Shown here: positions 23,780-35,803 of the stretch, one piece after another
Numbering within the stretch: position 1 is the first letter of the stretch
Layout of the letters: the number at the start of each line of letters is the position of its first letter
Assembly (NCBI GenBank): GCA_021234155.1
Contig: JAJEKV010000078.1
Coordinates: 2,604,001 to 2,668,000, forward strand
Length of the DNA: 64,000 nt
Direction of reading: 5' to 3'
From: Isoetes taiwanensis
Taxonomy: Eukaryota > Streptophyta > Lycopodiopsida > Isoetales > Isoetaceae
Program-made: the position numbers and the translations under genes
Notes under the pieces: generated by a model
The model's database searches: none
What the model was told of the DNA's origin: nothing
The model's input: the letters and a program-made list of their open reading frames with translations, nothing else

Positions 23780-24300
23780 ATGAATAGGTCGATCCTTAGT
23801 TGGAATGTCTGGGGTGCGGTCCTCTAGTAGTAAGAGGGCCCATGTTTCTTTGGCACTTCATTCTAAGTCCCGATATTGTTTGCATTCAGGAGCATAAGTG
23901 TCACAAGGGTGATATGTCTAGGCTCATGAATATGGTTGGTAGGCGCTTTTCCTCTATCTTCTTCCTCATGGACTAGTGGGGGTACTCTTATTGCTTGGAG
24001 GATGGATGTGCGGTCACATACTCTGCAGTGACGAGTTTGGTCGGTGGGCAATAATTAAGTGGTTGGAGGGGAGGGCAAGAGTGGGGATTGTTAATGTTTA
24101 TGCCTCTAATCCTTCCTTCTCGGGGGTGCTTTATGGGCCTGTTCGGGAATAAGTTGCGAGCCATTGGTGGGTTCTTGGTCGCTGGTTGTTGTTAGGGGAC
24201 TTCAATATGGTAGAGCCGGTAGAGGATTGTTTCCGGTTCTGGAACCCGGGTTGTGCATGGGTTTGAGAGGGACCAGCGGTCTCGTTTGTTGCGTGATTTG
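23780..24300 (+). pseudogene. LINE ORF2 apurinic-type endonuclease domain
   Basis: Start of ORF2 of the 21.8-27.7 kb LINE. SILSWNVWGA supplies the metal-binding Asn of the endonuclease/exonuclease/phosphatase fold, GIVNVYASNPS the central strand and LLGDFNMVE the D-x-N motif. Frameshifts near 23860 and 24240 break it. This domain nicks target DNA for target-primed reverse transcription. Confidence 0.75.
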
Positions 24301-25249
24301 GCCTTGGTTGAGGTCCCAGGGACTTGTCTTTTACCTATTGTAATAGGCAAGTTGGTGCGGGCTATATGCTAGGCATGACCGGTGTTATGCTCCCCATGCC
24401 TTTGGATGGTGTGCCCTCTTTGCCGGAGTAACATTCATCTACCTCCATTTCGATCATTACCCTCGTGGTTTTGTCGGTCGGGTGCGCTTGCCTCTCGGCC
24501 CTCTGGGGCGATGTTCCGTTTGAACACCCGGGGCCGGCGATCGGATTTCGGCCCGGTGCTAGGAGTTGTGGCTTGATACCTTTTCATCTCCGAAGGGTAT
24601 GTTCGGTATGGTGACCGCCTTGGCGTGGTGAAGCATTTTGCCAAGGTCTTTGGTAGGCGCGGCGGTGCGCCAGGAGGCGGCGAGAGTTGCATGGTCTCTC
24701 GGGGAGTTGGAAAGGATTGGTGCGCGCTTACCGATGGTATTAGGGAGAATGCGCTGTGTTGCAGCGTATTGTTGCTCTGAGCAGGTTAAAGTGCGGGAGG
24801 CACGTGTGAAGGCAGCCCCTACCCCGATTGAAGGAGGGGGACACAAGTTCGTCGGTGTTCTTCGAGGCGTACTAGGCAAATGACGATATCAAAGATCTAT
24901 GGCGTCCCTTGCTTGCCCCTGATGGTCGGACTTTGGAGGATCCCGCTGATTTGCGGGTATGTGCATGCCCATTTCTCGGGTTTTTAGCGCACGCACTCTT
25001 CCCTATGAGCGGGAGATCACGAGCTTGTTTTGGGGGTCATTAAGCCATCTATTCCCTCACCACCACAAGTGGAGAGCACCGGCCGGGGAGCTCTCCGAGA
25101 GAGGATTTAGCTACGGCATGTATGTGCATGGCCAAGGATAAATGTCCCGGGCTGGATGGCATCCCCTCGCGGACTTCTTCGGACTTATTGGGGAGGGGTC
25201 ATGAGTCGGTTATTACAGTGTACACGAGTTGCTACATCTTCTCAAATGG

Positions 25250-26480
25250 ATAGGATCCCGAATACCGCATGCATTTCCTTGATTCCTAAGGTTAAGCAGC
25301 CTTCTACTATTAATGATTGGAGGCCTATCTCCTTGTTGTCCTCTGTGTATAAGATTATTGGGCGAAAAGCCCCTGGCAGAAGTTGAAGCCTGTGTTGACT
25401 TCTTCCATTAGTAAGGTGTAGTCCGGTTTGTCCCCGGGAGGAACATTTTGACTAATGTTGCCGCAGCTTATGAGGGCCTTTATTGGGCGGAAGAAAGCGA
25501 GGTCAAGGCATTGCCTATCTTAAAGCTTGACTTTGCCAAAGCTACGATAGTGTCCGGTTGGGAGTTCTTGTCCGCCATGATGTTAGCGTTGAGTCGTGGT
25601 CCACGCTTTACACGAGATATCATGCGAAGCCGCATAGGTCGGGCAGACGCTACGGTGGTGTGCCGGTGAACCCTCCGCCTTTTTTCTCCTTAGGCGAGAG
25701 GGTGCGTCCGGGGGTGCCCTTTAGGCGCCGTTTTTGTTCTACGTGGGCGGAGGCTTTGTCTCGATTGTTTTTGGCTGCGGTGGAGGAGGGGTGGTGGATG
25801 GGCTTCGGATGCGGGATGGTAGCCGCCAGATTATTAACCGTTTGCCGATGACACTTTCCTCTTCTTGGTCGCAGAAGAGAGGAATTTGCGGAATGTGAAG
25901 GGTTTGCTGGATACTTTGTCCTTGGCCTCGGGCATTCTCCTGAATTGGGGTAAGTGCTCCGCATTATGGGCCCAGCTGACTCCGCCTCCCCCTTGTTTGG
26001 CTCTATTCCCTTGGAAGGTGCTTCCAGGTAATGTGTGTACTAAGTTGTTGGGTATTTCCTTTGGAGGATGTTTCCATGGGGAGGGTGTGGGATGAGATTT
26101 TGGGGGGGTTGCGTAAACACCTCAATTGGTGGAAGGGTAGCAAGTTGTCCATGGCGGTGGGATCACTATTGCCAAGTCAAGACTTTGTAGCACTCATGTG
26201 TATCGACAGATTGCGATGCTAGCTCTGGGTAAGATACGGCTTTGGATAAGATTGTTCGAAATTTTGTGTGGGGCGGGGATGATGAAGGGGCGTTATTAAA
26301 GTGGCTTGGTGGAAGTGTCTCAGCCCACGGGAGGATGGGGGCTTGGCCATTCTGGATTTGGCGCTGCATAGTAAGGTGTTGGTCTCCAAGTTTGTTTGGA
26401 GTGTTCTGCGGATGGAGCATCTTCTCCTGGTGCTTGGCGCGGTTATTCAGCATCTCTTCGCCATTGTGTGGCGTTTGGGA
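25250..26480 (+). pseudogene. LINE ORF2 reverse transcriptase domain
   Basis: Motifs in order: ISLIPKVKQPSTINDWRPIS, FVPGRNILTNVAAAYEGL, LPILKLDFAKA (first catalytic Asp), GVPFRRRF (degenerate), and FADDTFLFLVAEE with the catalytic Asp pair. Then GILLNWGKCSALW and the plant L1 thumb-like WDEILGGLRKHLNWW. A shift after LDFAKA and stops in between make it non-functional. Confidence 0.8.
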
Positions 26481-27744
26481 AGCCGTCGTGCATGTGGAGT
26501 TGCCACAGGCATCGCTTGTATGGTCTTCGCCTTTCCCACATGCATCCCCTTTTCTCCTGAGGAGTGTACGGGCTTGGGATCATGTGCGTGTGCTCTTCCA
26601 AATAGATTATGCCTCGGTTTATCACCACTCTTCTCCTTTCTTGTGGGTTCCTCTACCCCTGCACACTTGCCCTTAGTCCCATCCATGCATGCTTCGGGGA
26701 CGCAGTCCGTTGGAGGCGAAGCTACTGTTTGCTCACCTTGGAGGATTGGTATTGGGGTGGTCAGCTAGCCGTGGGAGTTCTTTCAAGCTCGCTTTACCGA
26801 GGCGTGTAGGGCTATCCGGGAGCACGTGGGGAGTATTCCACTACACATACCTATAGTCCCTCGGGATGATGTGGTGGTGCAGGTTTGGAAGGTTCATCCG
26901 GATGTTGTGTCTTCTTGCTTTGTGCGGTCTTCTTACGGGTGGCTGTATTCATGACACATTGCCCCCTTCGGGCAAGTGGTCTCTGCGGCTTCCGGGTTCT
27001 CGATGGCACTTCGGTTTGGGCGTGGACATGGAGCTCACTTCCCCCACCGAAGGTTAGGGTGCTACGTGGCGGTGGTGCACCATTTGTATGTCGGTGAATG
27101 CCCTTGTGAGTCGGTTTAGGCGGGTGTGAGCCCCCTCTGCCCTTGTTGTGGCCTTCATCGTTGAGACTATGGAGCATTATGCGGTTTTATGCCCTCACTT
27201 GCACTGCACAGGATTGGGTTAGGGCTGTTTTGGTGAGATTGACTAGCCAGCGATTCTTTGCTTCATGTGTATCCCTCGGTGCTTGGCGCTCTTGGCAACA
27301 AGTCTTTGCATCTGTCGCGTGGCTTGGTTGGTGTGGCTGATTTGGGCGGCGGCGGTTGTGGATCTTTCGGGGATTGGTGACTGCGGCCTCTCGATTCCTC
27401 GACTTCGGTACAAGCTATTTCAAAGCTTTTCGGTGTTCCGGGAGTAGTAGAAGCGGAAGTTTGCCATTTGGCGGGACTTCTTAGGTGTTAGAGATGGTGA
27501 TGGTCGGTTTGTAATGATAGAGAGTTGCGGTTTTTCTCAGGAGTTTGTTGCGGATTAATCGAGGTATCATTTGTCTCTTTAAGTGATTCTCCTTCCTCCT
27601 CACTTGCTTTGTAACATTACCATTCTTTTAATATATTGATGACACAGTTCTTCAAAAAAAAAAAAAAAAAAAAAAGATAAAACTCTTGAATTATAAATTG
27701 CAATCTTGGCGTAAAGTAGGCTCCATAAAAATTCTTGTATAGGA

Positions 27745-27835
27745 TATATATTCGTAATCAAACGGATAAACATTGCTAATTCACAACTAAGTAGCTCACT
27801 TGAGTGCTGCCCCAAGCTGAAACTTAGTCGTAGTC
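27745..27835 (-). pseudogene. Fragment of a CASP-like gene (end of exon 1 plus intron 1)
   Basis: About 75 bases here match 34318-34405, the exon 1/intron 1 junction of the CASP-like gene: ATAAACATTGCTAATTCA, then AACTCACTTGAG-type sequence and AAGCTGAAACTTAG, with scattered changes. The donor context (CAA|GTGAGC) is kept. No other exons are seen, so this is a partial duplicate next to the LINE poly(A) end. Confidence 0.75.
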
Positions 27836-27917
27836 TAGGTAAATGATGCAGCCAGGATTTATGGTTGTTGATATTAATGACTATTTTGGCTTACTTCTTG
27901 AATACTGACATGGTGAA

Positions 27918-27950
27918 CTAGTAAAGGTGCCCAGCGTTGCTAGGCATAAG
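27918..27950 (-). mobile_element. Second Helitron 3' terminus of the same family
   Basis: On the minus strand the hairpin GCCTAGCAACGCTGGGC (27945-27929) is followed by CACCTTTA and CTAG (27921-27918), with T outside. This matches the terminus at 4368-4395 over about 30 bases, after which the two sequences diverge, as expected for related Helitrons. Confidence 0.6.
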
Positions 27951-28162
27951 TTGGGGGCGTGTAAATGTTATGGCTGCAATGATAAAAGCGAACCATTACG
28001 CACCCATGACAAACTCTTCAAGCCCTTACCAAGCGTAACAATATAAGGAGAAACAATTTCCTATGTATTCTTGGGGCCTAGGTGATTTTATGCTGACATG
28101 ATATGATTTCAATCTTGTACATTTTAAATGTCCTTTTAAATGCAAAACATTATAAAATGTCA

Positions 28163-28390
28163 AGGGTTGTTTGCTCTCACATAGCAAGGGTTGTTTGCTC
28201 TCACGTAGGTTTGGGCAATAATTTAGTCCATCAGAATTTTTGTACCACTTTAGTTTGTGTAAGCTTTGTACATAATCATATAAGACTTTAGATGTTGCTT
28301 ATGCATGCAAGAAAAATATCACGACTTCAGATGTTGCTTATGCATAGTAAAAAATATCGCGACTTCAGATGTTGCTTATGCATGCAAAGT
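28163..28390. repeat. Two small tandem repeats
   Basis: GGTTGTTTGCTCTCAC is repeated about 23 bases apart (28165-28205). At 28289-28388 a unit near 40 bases long, with CTTCAGATGTTGCTTATGCA, occurs three times. Confidence 0.85.
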
Positions 28391-30749
28391 ATTTTGTAAA
28401 TGCGTTATTATTTATTATCATCTAAGATAATGCTTTTCTATTTTGCCATTTCACCATGGCATTTCAAATAACACCATCAATGTTCTTAAATTTGATTTTG
28501 CATTGACAATTCAGCCAACACTTGAATCGAATAAAGAATTCCAAAAGTACAATAAGTGTATCGATCTTCCAATAAGTACTTGTACAATAAGTGATGCAAT
28601 CAACTGAACAATCAGATCCACATTTGAGTCACACTGGGCATGGTTATATTGCCTTGTAAGAACTAACAATAACTGCAAGATGGAATGTATTATAAGGACG
28701 AAGAGTATGATTCAAATACTATTGGGTGTGCATAAATATCCATAATGTTCCGGAATCTCAAATTCTTTATTTCCATGTCCTTTTTTTAGGATAATATAAG
28801 TAGAAATTCTCCCAGTATTGAACTTAGACATGTGGCAATAAAACCGCTGTGCCAAACGCACAAACTACTATTTTTCGAAGATCATACTGCAGTTTCTATG
28901 AGGTATTCAACCAGATCAAATGATGCAATGCTGAAAAGAGAAACTTCTGGAGGTTAAATATTGTATCACAACAGTAGAGAATTGTCCTATTCAAGTCGTG
29001 TTCAAAAACAAATTAAAAAGCAAAGCAAAGCTTACTCCAATTTGCAGCTTCCGATTTAGATTCAGAATAGTTTTTTTTCCAGTTCAAACATGGATTATTC
29101 AGCAAATGTAGGCGTCAATTTAATGTAGACGTCAATTTCTTTTGAAACAACATGACCGGTTTTGTACCACTTTTGGATGGACAGACCTGCAAAGCAACCT
29201 ACACTAATGATGTGCATCCTCAAAACAAAAGAACAGAAGAACAGATCTATGCCCTTATATGTGGTGCTTCTACATTCAACAAAATATTGAAGATTGAAGC
29301 CTCTTAAAAAAGATTAAATAGTTCCACAGTGACCAAGCAAAGATCTAACCTGCAAAGAAGTAGAGAAGTTATGGTGGGTTTCTTGCTGCTTGTAGAAAAT
29401 ATCTTTCTACTAAGGTTCTAGAGATGAGCTAAGTTAGTAGACAGGGAAATGCTTGCTTGCAATCAGAACCTACAGAGGAGCAAAGTAATGTGGTTTTCTC
29501 TTGCAATGTGATGAACAGTTCCAAACCTGATCTAATCTCAAGTACATGTGGATCTTTATAAAAATGACATCCAATCTTGTGACTCTATTTTTGCCCCAGG
29601 AAGCATAGATTTAAACGTTGTGCACAATTGTGCTTCCAACAACAGTCATTATAGAAAAAATGATTCAAGCATGCATATGTGCTTGAGCTTTAAGTAACAG
29701 GATATTGCTCTGTAGAAACCAAAGTAAACTGAAAGAAAGCAAAAAAATATTAACATTGAATGATGTATACCTCATGCCAATTTCTATTTCTCAATCGTGC
29801 ACAGCAAAGGATTGCTTCGAACCGTAATCTCATTTGATGACCTAACTTGTGTCTTTGGATCATACCCAAGCCCTGCCCTGCAGTTTTTATTTGATTGGAT
29901 CCTGCAAACAACTCTGGCCATAGCTTTACCAAAAGCATACGAACATCATAATCATCTTCAGGATGACAGAGCCCCTGCTTCTACAGTCGGATTTCGCAAA
30001 AATCTGGCCAAAACAAATCTCAGAAACCTAAATATATCATTTTTTCCAGAATCCGGTTTTTTGAATGGGCACCAACGATGCCATCTAGATGCAGTGTTGT
30101 TACTTATCTCACAGATTCGTCCGCATGCAGGCACTAAGATTCATCTACATAACCTTGACACAGATTCATCTGTTCTTTTCCTGATTCATCCTCCACCATG
30201 GCTAATAATATCCTCTGCATGGCTCATTGCAAGCTTGATATGGTTGGAAGGCCAAGCCGAAATAGAAGATGCAAGCCGAGCTTCTTTGTGGCTAGAAACG
30301 ACCTAAAATAACTTGGCTTTTGGCAAACTCAGATCAAAGAGGGCCATTTTGCAGAGATTCTACCTTATCTCTAAGTTTTGAAGCAGTTCCGGTAGACCCA
30401 AGAATCCAAGACGCTGCCGAAGATAGTTTTAATGTTTAAGGGGCAATCTTGGACCGTTTAAGCGAGAGCGAATCTCGGTAGGCCGATCTAGGGCGTGGTC
30501 CATTACAAAACATTATAAGATGGGGATAACCTCAAGAAAATCCATGACATCTGCTATTCCATGCAATACAGTCATTCTTATGCTGGTCTTATGCTTGTCA
30601 ATGCAAGTAACATTTCCTTTGCTCTATCAGATTTCTATAGGATTTGAACACAAATTTTGGATTCTATAAAAGTATTGCGACATTTATTGTACATGGATTA
30701 CTAAGAGATATGAAAGTAAGGATAACACTGATATGATAACATTTTGAAA
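28391..30749. other. Mostly non-coding; possible exon on minus strand at 29771-29960
   Basis: The only candidate is a minus-strand frame reading PEDDYDVRMLLVKLWPELFA, GSNQIKTAGQGLGMIQRHKL, GHQMRLRFEAILCCARLRNR, NWHE and then a donor-like GAG|GTATAC at 29771. A 169-aa plus-strand frame covers 29797-30306. I recognise neither, and no flanking exon is convincing. Confidence 0.3.
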
Positions 30750-31176
30750 CTCAGGCCCTTTTTCCACAGCAGTCACAAAATATGGCTGTCATATACCATA
30801 TAAGACACCATTTGTGACTCCAAGGCTAAAATGAGACACACAAATCTAAACTTGTTTTTCCACTGCATGGTAGTCATAAAATATGACACCACTAAAATGC
30901 TAGTGGAAAAGCATTAAAAAATAAGACACGTCTTATTTTTAGTTATTTTTAGTTATATATTCAAATAAGACTAGGTGTCTTATTTTACGGCGGGGGAAAT
31001 CCCCCGGAATAAAATAAGACTCCATTTGGTATCCAAACCTATTCCGAACCTAAATAAGACATGTCTTATTTTCATAGTGGAAAAGTGATTTACTTTTAAG
31101 ACAATAGGTGGCCAAACATCATTGGATAAAATATGTGACTTTTAGAGATAAGACTACCGTGGAAAAAGGGCCTGAG
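30750..31176. mobile_element. Fold-back MITE with 18-bp perfect terminal inverted repeats
   Basis: CTCAGGCCCTTTTTCCAC at 30750-30767 and its exact complement at 31159-31176 bound a 427-bp non-coding element. The interior is itself palindromic, with AATAAGAC/GTCTTATT repeats and a central GGGGGAAATCCCCC near 30990. The CAGGCCC end is hAT-like, but I see no clear 8-bp target duplication. Confidence 0.85.
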
Positions 31177-33714
31177 CATGCTCCTAGTGGAAAACATAGT
31201 TTGCTTTGTCATAATAGTTATCTTCTTATCATTATATGAAGATAAATTCAATTGTCAAAACCAGACAAGGGAGAGAGAGAAGATGAGACATATTGAAAGA
31301 AAAGCCACATCCAGGCATCTCCACTATTTATAGACAGTTATTGACATACAATGATGGAACTTATGATGTTTACTTAATATGCTATAAGTTCTAGGATTCA
31401 TGAAATTTTATCTTCTAAGGAATCGTACCAAGTCTTGGCTTAAACATAAGCCCCTAATTATGTTTAAAAGCGCTTTGGGATCCGTTCATTATCTTTCAAG
31501 GTCTTAAGCGGATAATCCTTTAATCGATGAGCAAATTAAATGTTCCACCCCCTCCCTTGCTTGTGGCAACTATTGTTTGCGTTTCATGTCTACCAAGCAC
31601 ATGTCGCTTTTAGGTGGGCACAGTTGGATTCTCCATTTTGATTATTTCTTTCTCTTCTCGGCATAGCGTTGTGGCTTCTGATACCCTTGTTTAATGTTTT
31701 TCGGTTCATGTTATTTTCTTCAATCTCTTTTCTTGATTTTGTGATTGCCACCGGTCCTTTCACTTTTGTTCTTTCTGATACATCCATTTTGGGGCTTTTT
31801 CATTTGGGATTTCATGTTATTGATGGTCATTGGTTGATTTCTTCTAACTCTAATGCGTTGATATTGGCATCATTGATTTTTTCCTTGCAGTTTGAAGTTT
31901 GCATTTTTTGATGTTGTTTGGGTTGCGCATTGCTACTTGGAGTGACTTTGATGCTTCTTGTGAATATGATTGTTAGGGTCGTTGATTTTTTATATTTGCT
32001 TTGGGTAACCTTCAACATAGCATTAGTACCTCTGAGAATTTTTAGTCGGATCTTCTAGTCATCTTGTTGCTTTAACCTAGAAATGCTTTGCCCTCATGAA
32101 ATTTTAATGACTTTATGTTATATTCAATGTTACGAATACTATCATGAGCATGGGTGCGGCTTCATTTACCTTTTCGAATAGGTTATTGCGCTTTGAACCG
32201 ATTGTTTATCATTAGAGTTGTTCTCGAAAATTCAAAAGGGTCTAGGTTTTTTATCTCGACCATAGATTTATAACTCAGGATGATTTACCTTGAACGGTGT
32301 TCACCAATTCTGAGCTATTGAGTTTAGGTTACTTGTTGTAGATATTATTCATTTGCCCTCGGTGACTGTTTGGATGGGGCATTTGGAGGATGATTCCGAT
32401 GGTTCCTTTTTATTTTCATTCATACTTTTTACTTATATTCGGAATTCTCGTATTCATTCAATCTAGCTTCAATGGGATCTCCATTTCACTTCGGATGTTA
32501 ATAGTGGTGCATAAGGACCTTTCTCTAGAATGACATTACAAGCACTTCTGATTATCTATGTGTGTTCTCCATTGTGCACATGTATGAAGGTGACCATTAA
32601 AATGGACATTACTGGGATCATTTCCATTTCACAAGACATGTGACTTTTTTTTTTACAGTAAATATCAAAAGCTTTAAGATGACAACTTTCATGAAAGAGT
32701 GGCTACATCCACAAGTCTTCCACAAGTTTATGCTTGGTCATCTTACAGCCATGGAATTGCATGTTACAAACATGAAAACCATTTATCCACATCACTAATG
32801 AGTGGACTAAACAAAATGCATGAATATCTCTTTCCACGATGAGTTTTAGTTCAATAGGAGAGCATTAAAAATTATGGAAGGAGATAAGCATGCATCAAAT
32901 TTCTATTATTAGGTTTGCTCAACATGCAAATCTTGATTATTAGTTAGCCACATCTTAAAGCATTAAGCTAATGGTGATGTGATCTCATTATTATAAAGTG
33001 GGTAGGCTAAACAAGCTATGTGAATGATATATTATTGGCATGCCTCAATTAGCTTTAAGTTGCTATAAGATAGATACGTCCGATGGCCTATTGGTCTCTA
33101 TGGGTGTTAAAAAATCTTTTTTATTCTATTCTATAGATATAGGTAGTACTTGTACGTCACCACAAGGGCAGCATCCCATGGACATATAACGCTTAGGGCA
33201 TTATTGGTATTGTGGATGTGTTTAATGGATGATAAAGATTTTCCAATGCCATGGGATTACCTTTGCACTCGCCTTCGTCTGCAGAAAAAAAAAGAAAAAA
33301 GAAAAAAAAAACTTTTGCAGTTGCCATGTCGATTGTTATTAAAAATTCAAATATAAGTAGGTGCCAAACTAGATTTTGCTGTTTGCTATTTGGTTGATAG
33401 GTGTACACGAAATAATTCAAACAACAAACTAGGATAATGACAACCAACAAACTAGCATTAAGGAAGACGTAAAAATACATTGTTTAGAGATGGAATTAGT
33501 AAGAAGGAGAAGAACAAATTTAGGTCCATAATAAAATAAAGCCCGACCAAGAACTGGATTAAGGTCTTGGGATTCTGCACCTGGAAGTTTCAAGTTTGGG
33601 AAAAGGCTTACAAGGACTTCAAATTTTAGCAAACGTTTAGCAAAGGTTCACTGAACATTTAAACCAAGCAACAACGCCATATACATAGCCAGTTAGAGTC
33701 GATGAGCATTAGAG
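31177..33714. other. No gene seen
   Basis: AT-rich DNA. Open frames are short and lack motifs. A purine run lies at 33282-33311. Confidence 0.5.
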
Positions 33715-34619
33715 TTACACGCCCTTGTAGAGAGCATTAGAGGGAAGCTCATCATCAGAGTGGGTCTCCGCAATGGCGCGGTGGCGGAACAGGCGCTGCG
33801 CAGAAATCGCAGCCACAATGAAGCTGAAAAATGGTTGCCAGAGTACAAAATCCCTCCAATTGCATACACATTACAAAAATGGTTGAAATATTTGCAAATT
33901 GGATTCCACATCACATCCTCTGCCCCCTTCTCTGCTAGGTATGCTATTTCAACTGCCACTGCCACTGCACTTACTAGTAAATATGCAATTGCCTGCACAA
34001 ACAGAACAGTTCCATCACACCACATTAGCACCTTGCAGATTATGTATTCTGTAACTTTGCCATAATTGAGCACTTGTTTTCGCCGCGGTAAAATTCAATT
34101 CAATTCAATTCAACTGAATCTAGTAACTCTTATACCTGGTCAAACAGAAACACAACCCATCTAATTTTAGAGCTCTCTTTCTTGCAAGTGCCTGCTACAA
34201 GAGACAAAATGTCGAGGACCACTTGCAAGAACATATATCCTACAACAGCTGCTACAGCACCAACATAGAATCTGGAAACAAAAACCAAATACAGAACATC
34301 ATAAGAACATGTAGTCACAATCTATCAAATAAACATTGCTAATTCAACAATAAGTAACTCACTTGAGGGCTGTGAGAAGCTGAAACTTAGCATATTTATC
34401 AGCAAAGACAAGACCAGGATCGATGGTAGGGATAAAATTAGAAACATCGACAACAGCATGCTCTTTGTTAAGAATCATGAGGCAAAGGGCCACAACAGAG
34501 AGGGCCACTGTTGCAGCTCTTAGTATTGGCAAAGCCAAAGAGCAGACTGAAGAATTAGTATCAGAAATAGGCACATTTCCAGCACTGGCAGAGTTCTCCT
34601 GCACAGATTTTTCTGCCAT
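33715..34619 (-). CDS. CASP-like membrane protein (CASPL), three exons, apparent frameshift in exon 3
   Basis: CASPs and CASP-like proteins are four-helix plasma-membrane proteins; CASPs build the Casparian strip scaffold. Exon 1 (34619-34362) starts MAEKSVQENSASAGNVPISD and has helix 1, LRAATVALSVVALCLMILN. It ends CTCAA|GTGAGT. Exon 2 (34271-34136) gives FYVGAVAAVVGYMFLQVVLD (helix 2) and WVVFLFDQ. Exon 3 (33992-33715) gives AIAYLLVSAVAVAVEIAYLA (helix 3), EKG and the conserved W-x-x-I-C ... F-C. Both introns are short GT-AG and in phase. After FNHFCN the annotated frame loses family likeness, while the +1 frame from about 33865 reads FFSFIVAAISAQRLFRHR and ends NALYKGV at a stop (33717-33715), fitting helix 4 and a cytoplasmic tail. 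So the copy carries a small indel near 33862-33872, or the sequence has an error there. Confidence 0.85.
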
Positions 34620-34699
34620 GGCAATGCCACAAAATTTTCTGTTCAGAATTCGGAGAGCAAATTCTGGTCACAAGGGCTCTGTCAGAGGCCTCTGATACT

Positions 34700-35748
34700 T
34701 AAGCTCGGTCAGTACTAGGTCTAGTTCTGGATTTAAAGCCCGATTCCACCTTTCATTTTTGCATATGCCCGATAAATTCCATCACTTTTACCCAAATTTT
34801 GTATCTGAAAACTGCCTCCGAAACCTCCAAAACGACTCCAAAACTTTGTTGAAAGGACAAAAAGTCTTTAGGGACATCAAGAGGGACATGAAGTTGGGTG
34901 AACTTCTTGCCTTTATGTTATTTTTTGACCATTATTTGTACACGCTTTGCTCTCCCATTCCATGATAAATGCCCTATTATGTTGACGATATTTATCACCC
35001 ATTTGTCTAGCCTTGAGTGGGACACCAAGCATAGATACGCGACTTTCCCATCTATCGCCATCTCCACCAACGTATTTTATAAGCAGAATCTTATCACTTC
35101 ATTCTATATTACTATGATCTGGCATTGCCTGCATGCTCTTCATAAATTCTTTACATGTCTCATGATTTCTTTTCAATTCTTTAGTGAATGAAGCAATTTT
35201 TACCTAGATAGATAGCAGATAAATCTTATTTCAATGAAGATCCGTGTTTCATAAGGTTAATGAAAGGGAAATATGAGAAAAGGACTTTTGGAAGTAATCA
35301 CCTTGGGACAAAGGAATCGCTAGAACATGAGCCTTGAGCTATAAAGAGGATCTAAAAAGCAATTTTATAAAGAAGCTAACAATCACAGAATTGACACTAG
35401 ATAATCTAAAGCATAATTCTCTGGACTCCCCATTCCCCCAAACATGATGTTACCTATTAAACTACATTGGGTCAACTCTAAACTTTAAAGCAAGAACCAC
35501 ATTCCTTTATTGCTTCGAGAATTCATATAGTGCCACATGGTAGCGAAATACCAAACTAGGGATAACATGCTCACATGCATGGCCACGAACCCAAGTAAAA
35601 GTGGTGTATATGTATTCAAAGAAACAAGCTAAGCTCGCCGGATGGCTACACTAATTTTCAGCATTATTTGCTAGTAGCAAACGAATAGGGGAAGCTCGCC
35701 AATGCTACAAAATTCCAATGGCTTGCCGGTCTTAGGGACACAAATATA
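34700..35748. other. Upstream flank of the CASP-like gene, no further gene
   Basis: The first 100 bases upstream of the CASPL start (34620-34720) would hold its promoter, but I see no obvious TATA box. The rest is AT-rich without motifs. Confidence 0.4.
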
Positions 35749-35803
35749 TTCTATTCTACTCTACTCTACTCTACTCTACTCTACTCTATTCTATTCTATT
35801 CTC
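35749..35803. repeat. (CTACT/CTATT)n pentanucleotide microsatellite
   Basis: Pure pentamer run: CTATT, then about seven CTACT, then CTATT again. Confidence 0.95.

Larger units (their letters stand above)
21822..27674 (+). mobile_element. Full-length, decayed L1-type LINE with target-site duplication
   Basis: A GC-rich 5.85-kb element in AT-rich DNA. It ends in a poly(A) run (27654-27674) and is flanked by direct repeats AGATAAAAC at 21813-21821 and 27675-27683, extended by an A-run on the left. A Gly/Arg-rich region (23250-23470) precedes ORF2. ORF2 begins at 23780 with the endonuclease phrase SILSWNVWGA, then GIVNVYAS and LLGDFNMVE. Reverse transcriptase pieces are LIPKVKQPSTINDWRPISLL (25279-25340), FVPGRNILTN, LKLDFAKA and FADDTFLFLVAEE (25843). 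The plant L1 C-terminal region has FVWGG, WWKCLSPREDGGLAILDL (26305) and a CPLCPCCG zinc-like cluster near 27130. Many stops and shifts inactivate it, yet the insertion ends are intact. Confidence 0.9.

Noticed and set aside
22307-24883. Several 60-130 aa frames on both strands as host genes
   Set aside because: They lie inside the GC-rich LINE and are frame shadows of its decayed ORF1 and ORF2.
33760-34695. Plus-strand frames of 90-101 aa over the CASP-like gene
   Set aside because: Antisense shadows of the minus-strand CASPL exons, which have splice sites and family motifs.
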